Source: CAVQBP01 sp964448105 (lineage in GTDB: Bacteria; Bacteroidota; Ignavibacteria; Ignavibacteriales; Ignavibacteriaceae). Taken from it: a stretch of DNA of 20,828 nucleotides. The translations under genes and the position numbers were made by a program. This document shows, piece after piece, positions 14,842-20,828 of this stretch. Numbering within the stretch: the first letter of the stretch is position 1; each line of letters opens with the position of its first letter. The stretch is taken from positions 1-20,828 of the forward strand of contig CAYUVK010000090.1 in assembly GCA_964448105.1 (NCBI GenBank), written 5' to 3'. Below the pieces are notes generated by a model. It searched no databases. It was given only the letters and a program-made list of their open reading frames with translations, and was not told the origin of the DNA.

Positions 14842-16815
14842 CTATTTTTTAGAAGTCCAAATATTATTATCCCTGTTTATATCAGGAAGATTTTTGTCCG
14901 GGTCAATTATTATTGAATCAATCATAACAGTAGAATTGTATTTGAATTTATAAGTTCCGGATTCTTCCCATATTTCAACCGGTAAGTTAACTCTTTTATT
15001 TTTTCCGTTTGATTCTTTTATCATTAGAGTTACAGGCATCACCATTTTATCATTATTTATGATCGTAATTACGGCACCTTTCAAAGTATCCCCATCAATA
15101 TATTTAACATCATCGATAGATTGATCGAGAGTCCAGTTTTTATAAAACCATTCTTTCCAGAACCAGTTTAAATTATCGCCTGATGCGTCATTCATTGTTC
15201 TGAAAAAATCATGCGATGAAGGATGCTTAAAGGCCCACCTGTTTATATAAGTTTTAAAAGCATAATCAAATCTTTCATGTCCGAGTATATTTTCCCTTAA
15301 CATAACTAAACCGAGAGCTGTTTTATAATACTCAACCGGGTGAACATATTTATTAGGTATGGCATCGGCATAAGAAATAATAGGCGGCACTTCAGGATTT
15401 GTAAGCAGAGGAATTATCTCTTGTGCCGGGTTTCCTCCTTTGGGGGCATATTCATTATCTCTTTTGGGAGCATACTCGCCATGGTTGAATTCATCGGCAG
15501 CGTAAATATTAATAAATGTATTAAAACCTTCATCCATCCAGGCATTTTCTCTTTCGTTGGAACCGACAATCATTGGGAACCAGTTATGCCCTATTTCATG
15601 CGTTGTTATTCTCCATAATATTTGGGATTTAACACTCCAGTGGCAGAAAATTATTCCAGGGTATTCCATCCCGCCCACAGGTCCGGCTGAATTTACTGCA
15701 ACGGGGTAAGGATATTCATACCAATTTTCAGAATAGATTTCTACACTTCGCTTTAAATATTCTGTTGATCTTCCCCATGCATTTTTACCTGCGCTTTCAA
15801 TTGGATAAACTGACATTGCCAAACACTTTTTCTTACTTGGCAAATTTATTTTAGCTGCATCCCAAATAAATGCTTTTGATGCAGACCAGGAAACATCTCT
15901 CGAATTCTCCATGCTGAAATGCCAGGTTAAATTTCCTGTTTTTACAGGTCTTGTTTTAATCTGAGCAATTTCAATAGAATCAATAATGAATATTGTACTG
16001 TCGCTTTGTTTTGCTCGATTAAGTCTTTCGATTTCATTTTTAGTTAAGACATCTTCGGCATTTAATAATTCCCCTGAACCTGCCACAATCATATACCATG
16101 GTACAGTAATTTTGTAATCGAAGTTTCCATAATCAAGATAAAACTCACCGGTGCCGAGAAACGGAAGATTGTTCCATCCTTTTAAATCATCATAAACAGC
16201 CATTCTTGGGTACCACTGTGCTATTTCATAAATGTTTCCGTTTTTACTTTCCATAAACCCGGATCTTCCAATTCCTTTTGGAGGAATATTATATGAATAA
16301 GAAATATAAATTTTTAGTATTCCGCCTCTGGATTTTATAATATTGGGAAGTCGTATCTGCATTCTTGTATCGGTAATAATATAATCGGCATCGTAAATAT
16401 TTCCATTACTTTTAATTTTTACTGAACTAATGTTAAAACCACCAATAAATTTTGCGGCATTTTTTTGATAAGATGGAGTAAAAGCGCCTCTTGAATTCTG
16501 ATTGAATCTATTTTGATCTAGTTGCAGCCACACATAAGATAAATCATCAGGGCTGTTATTTATATAATTTATTTCGACATTCCCTGTAATCGTATTCTTT
16601 TTATCATCAAGTACAACAGAAATTTTATAATCAGCTTTATTTAACCAATAATCCGGACCAGGTGCACCGCTTCCGCTGCGATAACCCGTGCTGGGTTGTA
16701 AATCAAAAGAGGGATCAAAAACTATGTGGGGATTATAGCCGCTTTCAGTTTGAGAAAATATTGGATTAATTGTAAAAATTAAAAATAAAAGGATGAATAT
16801 TAATTTCTGTTTCAT
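14842..16815 (-). CDS. Exported M1-family metallopeptidase
   Basis: The start chosen at 16815 gives 657 residues beginning MKQKLIFILLFLIF, a clean signal peptide ending at IFSQ; an upstream in-frame ATG at 16848 would add 11 residues before it and is less likely. The zinc site HEIGH lies at 406-410 with the third ligand E429 eighteen residues later in WMDEGFNTF, the M1 (gluzincin) spacing. GGMEYPG near 381-387 matches the exopeptidase G-x-M-E-N region, with Y-P in place of the usual N. The N-terminal part (about 50-270) is the beta-sandwich typical of the family. It should be a periplasmic or secreted aminopeptidase. No membrane anchor or sorting domain is seen. An eight-residue tandem duplication (EYAPKRDN/EYAPKGGN) follows the catalytic helix. 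First gene of a likely operon with the 95-residue protein and the SixA-like gene. Confidence 0.9.
   Translation of the reverse strand: MKQKLIFILLFLIFTINPIFSQTESGYNPHIVFDPSFDLQPSTGYRSGSGAPGPDYWLNKADYKISVVLDDKKNTITGNVEINYINNSPDDLSYVWLQLDQNRFNQNSRGAFTPSYQKNAAKFIGGFNISSVKIKSNGNIYDADYIITDTRMQIRLPNIIKSRGGILKIYISYSYNIPPKGIGRSGFMESKNGNIYEIAQWYPRMAVYDDLKGWNNLPFLGTGEFYLDYGNFDYKITVPWYMIVAGSGELLNAEDVLTKNEIERLNRAKQSDSTIFIIDSIEIAQIKTRPVKTGNLTWHFSMENSRDVSWSASKAFIWDAAKINLPSKKKCLAMSVYPIESAGKNAWGRSTEYLKRSVEIYSENWYEYPYPVAVNSAGPVGGMEYPGIIFCHWSVKSQILWRITTHEIGHNWFPMIVGSNERENAWMDEGFNTFINIYAADEFNHGEYAPKRDNEYAPKGGNPAQEIIPLLTNPEVPPIISYADAIPNKYVHPVEYYKTALGLVMLRENILGHERFDYAFKTYINRWAFKHPSSHDFFRTMNDASGDNLNWFWKEWFYKNWTLDQSIDDVKYIDGDTLKGAVITIINNDKMVMPVTLMIKESNGKNKRVNLPVEIWEESGTYKFKYNSTVMIDSIIIDPDKNLPDINRDNNIWTSKK
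15430..15477. repeat. 24-bp in-frame tandem duplication inside the M1 peptidase
   Basis: Units 15454-15477 and 15430-15453 encode EYAPKRDN and EYAPKGGN. They lie in a loop after the zinc-site helices. The copies differ at several bases, so the duplication is not very recent. Confidence 0.6.
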
Positions 16816-16945
16816 TGTTTTAATTGATGCTAGAAGTTGCCGATCCAAATTTGAATAGATGATTTTCTTAAATAATCTGGAAAGAAATAGATATTGTATG
16901 CAATTAGAATTATTCCAAACTTATATTTGAAGATTTCGTTTCTGT

Positions 16946-17677
16946 TCATTTGTTTGATGTATTTAAATCCCCATGAAGACTTCCGTCTTGCGGTAGTTTA
17001 TGCAGTTCATTTTTAACGAAATTATAGAATAAATTCCCTTGACTTATGTATGAGTTAGTCTTTTTGTCGAATTCAAAAATATCAGACTTATTATCAAAAT
17101 CTTCATTAGTGCTGTTGATTTTCGTGATGATTCGACTATTGGAAATTTCATTTACTACTTGTGTATATAATTCTCCAGGCTCTTCTAATCTTGTGAATGT
17201 CCTGAAAATTAAATAAGCTTTTTTATCTATTATTTCATAAAGAGAAAGCCTGCTTAACTTATAAACATTTTTAATGGTGAATCCTTCATTAACTTTAATA
17301 TATTTCTTGCCATTAACTGTAATTATATCCTCAGATAATTCACCGTACAATGATTTATCTATCAATAATGTTTTCAAAGAATCATTATAAATACCGAACT
17401 TATTATTTACGGGATTAGGATACTCAATAAGAATTGTAAAATATTTCCCGGATTTTAAATTTAGACTGTCTATTTTTAGTTTATTATAATTTTTGTTTGT
17501 GAAAAGAGATAAACCCAGCAATGTTGAAACGGTATCATTTGCCGATACAATCCCGTTTTTTGCCCGCTGAATGGTTTTTTCAATGCTTGGAACATTAGCT
17601 ATTCTGCTGTGAATCTTTTTTTGTTCGCATCCTGCAATAAAAAAAACAGCTAATGATAAAATGATTATTTTTTTCAT
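16946..17677 (-). CDS. Putative lipoprotein of unknown function
   Basis: Using the ATG at 17677 gives 243 residues beginning MKKIIILSLAVFFIAGC, a lipoprotein signal with lipobox I-A-G-C17. The longer frame from 17809 adds 44 residues that look like translated AT-rich leader, so I reject it. Glu follows the cysteine, compatible with outer-membrane sorting. The mature part alternates strands and charged turns; I see no catalytic motif and cannot assign a family. A segment around residues 110-170 (LIDKSLYGELSED, KKYIKVNEGFTIKNV) resembles a compact beta domain. It is transcribed away from the NhaC-type antiporter and towards the M1 peptidase, with 130 bp to that gene. The divergent gap holds a 16-bp tandem repeat. 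Confidence 0.7.
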   Translation of the reverse strand: MKKIIILSLAVFFIAGCEQKKIHSRIANVPSIEKTIQRAKNGIVSANDTVSTLLGLSLFTNKNYNKLKIDSLNLKSGKYFTILIEYPNPVNNKFGIYNDSLKTLLIDKSLYGELSEDIITVNGKKYIKVNEGFTIKNVYKLSRLSLYEIIDKKAYLIFRTFTRLEEPGELYTQVVNEISNSRIITKINSTNEDFDNKSDIFEFDKKTNSYISQGNLFYNFVKNELHKLPQDGSLHGDLNTSNK

Positions 17678-17728
17678 TATGTCATTTATTTTTTTAATAT
17701 TAAAATTTGAGAAACTATTTCTAAATAT

Positions 17729-17760
17729 ATAGTAGTAATTTTTTATAGTAGTAATTTTTT
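17729..17760. repeat. Perfect 16-bp tandem duplication in a divergent promoter gap
   Basis: ATAGTAGTAATTTTTT occurs at 17729-17744 and again at 17745-17760 without a mismatch. It lies 52 bp upstream of the lipoprotein start and 93 bp upstream of the antiporter start. The rest of the gap 17678-17852 is very AT-rich with no promoter I can defend. Confidence 0.7.
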
Positions 17761-17852
17761 TTTGATTTAATCTTAATTTGAATTTATATTTCCAACCAGC
17801 TATTTTCAAAAAATAAATTAATTAATCCTACAAAATATAATCATATTCTTTA

Positions 17853-19745
17853 TTGCAAAAATATATTTTTATAATTTCAATATTTTTTTTATCGCTGCAA
17901 CCGGTATTTTCTCAGTCCATATCTAATTCTTCTATTGGACTTGAAGGAATTAAATTTTCAATAAGTATAAATAATTTACCGGATTCAATTAAAAATGTAA
18001 AAATAATTATTGAAGGTGAAAAGTTTTCTAAAGCTCTTAATACGGCTGTTATTAAAGGGAAAGCTGATACAGCACTTGTTCTGGAAGGAACAGGTGACTA
18101 CAAAATTAAGGTTGCAACTTTAAATATTTCGCATTCAAGTATTAGGATTCTCCCGGGTATTTTAAGTATAATCCCCCCGGTATTGGCAATTGTTTTGGCA
18201 CTAGTATTTAGACAGGTCATAATTTCCCTTTTATTTGGTGTTTATATAGGTGCCGTTTTTATTTTCGATTATAATCCTTTTACAGCCGTACTTAGATTAA
18301 TTGACACTTATGTAATTAATGCTTTAAGCGATCCATCACATTTAAAGATAGTTGTCTTTACTCTTTTATTCGGAGGAGTTGTTGGTTTAATTTCCAAAAG
18401 CGGCGGGACTAAAGGGATTGCCAATCTGGTTACAAAGTTTGCAAGAACAAAAAAATCCGGGCAACTAGCTACATGGGCTTCAGGTATTTTAATATTTTTT
18501 GATGATTATGCCAACGCTCTTATAGTTGGAAATTTGATGCGGCCAATAACTGATAAATTAAAAATATCCCGTGAAAAACTTTCTTTTATTGTTGATGCAA
18601 CGGCAGCACCAGTATCGAGTATTTTTATTGTAAGTTCATGGATTGGTTATGAAGTTGGATTAATCCATGACAGCTTAGTAACAATTCATTCCAATGAAAA
18701 TGCCTACAATGTTTTCATTCAGACAATCCCATACAGATTTTATCCGATTATGATGCTAATATTTATTTTCTTTATTGCCTGGCTGCAGAGAGATTTTGGC
18801 CCGATGCTTAAGGCGGAAAAGAGGGCAAATGATGAAGGAAAAGTATTTAGGGATAATGCTGTTGTTTCGAAAGATTTAACTGAAACTTCTGAAATTTTTG
18901 GAAATGAAGATAAAGCAAAATGGTATAACGGGATAATACCTATACTTGTATTAGTTCTTGGAACCATTGCAGGTTTAATTTTTACCGGGCTTTCTGCAAT
19001 TAAACAGCAAGGTTTAACAGATTACGGGATAAGAGATATTATAGGTAATTCTGATTCTTACGTATCATTATTATGGGCAAGCTTCTCAGCTTGTATCGTC
19101 GCCGGAATTATGATTCTTTCCCAACGAATAATGAACTTAAGTGAAACAGTAGATGCCTGGTTTACAGGATTGCGTTCTATGTTTTTGGCTTGTATAATAT
19201 TAACCCTCGCCTGGTCAATCGGTTCAATTACACAGGATTTACGAACTGCAGATTATATCGTTAATATAATTAGTGATACATTAAATCCACGCTTTCTTCC
19301 TGTAATTGTTTTTCTAGTATGTGCATTAATTAGTTTTTCAACCGGAACAAGCTGGGGAACTATGGCTATCATGATGCCGATTGTCATTCCGCTTAGTCAT
19401 CATGTTACAGAATTATATCATTATTCATATGTCGATCATATGTTAATTTTGCATGGAGTAATAAGTTCTGTCCTGGCTGGTTCGGTTTTCGGAGATCACT
19501 GTTCGCCAATTTCGGATACTACGATTTTAAGCTCAATGGCTTCTTCGTGTGATCATATTGATCATGTCCGGACGCAACTTCCGTATGCTGTTGTTACCGC
19601 TGTTTTATGTATGTTGATAGGAGATATTCCCACCGCATTCGGTCTGTCGCCTTATATTTCAATTCTAATAATTTCTTGCTGCCTGGTATTAATTCTTTAT
19701 CTATTCGGGAAGAAAGTAAGCTATAAAGAATTGAAAACGGTTTAA
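17853..19745 (+). CDS. NhaC-family Na+/H+ antiporter with exported N-terminal extension
   Basis: 630 residues with about a dozen hydrophobic segments from residue 107 on. NhaC-family marks are clear: FDDYANALIVGNLMRPITDK, SFIVDATAAPVSS, FSTGTSWGTMAIMMPIVIPL and GSVFGDHCSPISDTTI. Relatives exchange Na+ for H+ or couple Na+/H+ to carboxylates such as malate and lactate; the actual substrate is not decided. Unusually, the protein begins with a signal-peptide-like stretch (residues 1-21, ending VFSQ) and an approximately 80-residue beta-rich region before the first core transmembrane segment. That places a small domain outside the cytoplasm. A polar insertion of about 40 residues (305-350) is probably a cytoplasmic loop. 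The start is TTG; no ATG is near, and the signal peptide fits this start. The upstream lipoprotein is divergent. Confidence 0.87.
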   Translation: MQKYIFIISIFFLSLQPVFSQSISNSSIGLEGIKFSISINNLPDSIKNVKIIIEGEKFSKALNTAVIKGKADTALVLEGTGDYKIKVATLNISHSSIRILPGILSIIPPVLAIVLALVFRQVIISLLFGVYIGAVFIFDYNPFTAVLRLIDTYVINALSDPSHLKIVVFTLLFGGVVGLISKSGGTKGIANLVTKFARTKKSGQLATWASGILIFFDDYANALIVGNLMRPITDKLKISREKLSFIVDATAAPVSSIFIVSSWIGYEVGLIHDSLVTIHSNENAYNVFIQTIPYRFYPIMMLIFIFFIAWLQRDFGPMLKAEKRANDEGKVFRDNAVVSKDLTETSEIFGNEDKAKWYNGIIPILVLVLGTIAGLIFTGLSAIKQQGLTDYGIRDIIGNSDSYVSLLWASFSACIVAGIMILSQRIMNLSETVDAWFTGLRSMFLACIILTLAWSIGSITQDLRTADYIVNIISDTLNPRFLPVIVFLVCALISFSTGTSWGTMAIMMPIVIPLSHHVTELYHYSYVDHMLILHGVISSVLAGSVFGDHCSPISDTTILSSMASSCDHIDHVRTQLPYAVVTAVLCMLIGDIPTAFGLSPYISILIISCCLVLILYLFGKKVSYKELKTV

Positions 19746-19852
19746 AAAATCATATCATAAAAATATCTACTGTTTTTAGATTAAGATATCACTGAGTATA
19801 AAACTTTAAATTTAATAGTTCATATCTATTTTTTAATGATTCCTTTTATATA

Positions 19853-19860
19853 TATTTTTG
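19853..19860 (+). promoter_or_regulatory. Candidate -7 element for the small lipoprotein gene
   Basis: TATTTTTG matches TAnnTTTG exactly and lies 33 nt before the ATG. No clear TTTG at the -33 position, so support is partial. The gap 19746-19893 shows no terminator that I can defend. Confidence 0.35.
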
Positions 19861-19893
19861 TACTATGCATCCTACAATAACTGAAATTCCAAA

Positions 19894-20436
19894 ATGAAAA
19901 CCTTTTTTATAATAATAATTATTGCTTTATTATTTCATGGTTGTAAAAAAGAAGAAAAAGAAATTATAACAAAAGAAAATAATGAAGAGGATAATACCCT
20001 AAGTGAGCTGACAATATCAGATTCAAGTTTTATAGACAATCCGTTTCAATTCGGAAAAGTAACTGAAGATAATTTACGAAGTGAGTTTAAAGATCTAAAA
20101 ATTGAAAGAGAACCGATTAAAAATGTGCATGTGAAAAATCAAATTGATTCCATTCTTTCAATTAAAGTTGATAATTCCGAATTTGTCCTGTACAAACTGC
20201 CGCATGAACAGTTTCTTGAAAGCGCAGTTGTAAGGGATGAAAATATCAGGCTTAATAAAGATATTCATGTTGGAATGACGAAAGATCAATTCAAAGAAAA
20301 GTTTGAAGAATTAAAAGACAGGAAACATATTCCCTCTAGAATTTTAGTCGGAAGGAAAGAAACCCAGGAATATTTAATTTTTAGTTTCAGTAATAATCGG
20401 CTGAAAGAAATTGAATATAACGGATATGTTGATTAA
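19894..20436 (+). CDS. Small putative lipoprotein
   Basis: 180 residues starting MKTFFIIIIIALLFHGC; the lipobox is atypical because F and H occupy positions -3 and -2, with Leu one further out. After the cysteine comes a long charged linker (KKEEKEIITKEN...) of about 30 residues. The C-terminal half contains VGMTKDQFKEKFEEL, the short G-M-x-x-x-x-F pattern found in many small exported beta-lactamase-inhibitor-like/SmpA-like proteins, followed by two beta strands (YLIFSFSNNRLKEIEY). That resemblance is weak and gives no function. The stop codon overlaps the stop of the converging RNase Z gene. Confidence 0.65.
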   Translation: MKTFFIIIIIALLFHGCKKEEKEIITKENNEEDNTLSELTISDSSFIDNPFQFGKVTEDNLRSEFKDLKIEREPIKNVHVKNQIDSILSIKVDNSEFVLYKLPHEQFLESAVVRDENIRLNKDIHVGMTKDQFKEKFEELKDRKHIPSRILVGRKETQEYLIFSFSNNRLKEIEYNGYVD

Positions 20437-20828
20437 TAATCTCCCCAATCCTCAGGGAAAAAAGTATCCGGGAAAACCTCACGTGCTTCATTTAACAATT
20501 TTTTAAAATCTTTCAGGTATCTCTCCGAAAGGTGAAATAAAATAAGTCTTTTTACACCTGTATCCTTAGCTAACGATGCAGCCTGTAATGTGGTTAGGTG
20601 ATAATTTGTTTTTGCAAGTTCAGAATCTTCCTTTGAGTATTGACTTTCACATATTAATACATCGCAGTCATTAATAAAATTAATCAACTTTTCTTTTGAG
20701 CTGTCTTCCCAGACAAAATCTGTTAAATATGCAATACTCATTCCTTTTGTAGTTTTTAGAAGATTTTTTTTCAGTTCTCCTAAAAGAAATTCCTTTCCCT
20801 CTATTTCAATTTTTTTGGAATCTTCTAG
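20433..20828 (-). CDS. rnz: Ribonuclease Z (MBL fold), C-terminal part, running off the window
   Basis: The frame is open to the right edge, giving 131 residues with no upstream end in view; the ATG at 20741 is an internal Met. Motifs of the RNase Z C-terminus are present: IAYLTDF, DVLICESQYS, the H-L-T-T-x-Q-A-A-x-L-A segment in YHLTTLQAASLAK, and ILFHLSERY with the last metal-binding histidine. RNase Z cuts the 3' trailer of tRNA precursors. The N-terminal H-x-H-x-D-H site lies outside the window and could not be checked, so another MBL-fold hydrolase remains possible. The TAA stop codon overlaps the stop of the lipoprotein gene in a shared TTAA. Confidence 0.82.
   Translation of the reverse strand, partial: LEDSKKIEIEGKEFLLGELKKNLLKTTKGMSIAYLTDFVWEDSSKEKLINFINDCDVLICESQYSKEDSELAKTNYHLTTLQAASLAKDTGVKRLILFHLSERYLKDFKKLLNEAREVFPDTFFPEDWGDY

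Noticed and set aside
15340..15618. 92-codon plus-strand frame inside the M1 peptidase
   Set aside because: Shadow of the peptidase coding strand; composition and lack of motif give no support. The same holds for the other frames lying within large genes.
16816..16848. Longer M1 peptidase start at 16848
   Set aside because: It adds 11 residues ahead of a clean signal peptide starting at 16815.
17729..17760. CRISPR-like repeat
   Set aside because: Only two directly abutting units without spacers.
17678..17809. Longer lipoprotein with a start at 17809
   Set aside because: The extra 44 residues put a lipobox in the middle of the chain; the ATG at 17677 gives a standard lipoprotein signal.

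Overview
The window is AT-rich (roughly one third G+C by eye) and reads like a member of the Bacteroidota/Ignavibacteriota group. The reasons are lipoproteins with short lipoboxes, TAnnTTTG-like promoter elements, weak Shine-Dalgarno sites with several TTG starts, a small 4.5S-type SRP RNA, and intergenic arrays of AACAATT-like motifs. This placement is inference from style, not from a marker gene.

Left region (1-6600, minus strand): a co-directional cluster transcribed as isocitrate/homoisocitrate-type dehydrogenase, HD-fold protein, homoaconitase-type hydratase, SIR2-like protein, MmgE/PrpD-family dehydratase. Leaving out the SIR2 gene, the three enzymes could carry a citrate-like tricarboxylate through dehydration, rehydration and oxidative decarboxylation. 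The hydratase and dehydrogenase resemble (from memory) the fungal lysine-pathway enzymes Lys4 and Lys12 more than standard TCA enzymes. A lone SIR2-like gene of the kind found in anti-phage systems sits inside this cluster with about 25 bp on either side. Repeats occupy the gaps; a 72-bp palindrome supplies the stop codon of the HD gene.

Middle region (6830-13960, plus strand): a soluble hybrid histidine kinase with PAS, GAF, two receivers and an HPt domain; an orphan beta-class DNA methyltransferase; then a signal peptide peptidase (S49) fused behind an outer-membrane-like beta-barrel domain. The barrel part carries both an in-frame TGA and a one-base frameshift, while the protease part looks intact. 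Behind it lie a cluster of palindromes and the SRP RNA gene ffs.

Right region (13949-17809, minus strand): M1 metallopeptidase, a 95-residue unknown protein and a SixA-like phosphohistidine phosphatase form a likely operon whose last codons run antisense into ffs. A lipoprotein is divergent from the next block. The plus strand then holds an NhaC-family antiporter with an unusual exported N-terminal extension and a small lipoprotein. The window ends in the C-terminal part of a minus-strand RNase Z, whose stop codon overlaps that of the lipoprotein.

No tRNA, CRISPR array, transposase or replication origin was seen.
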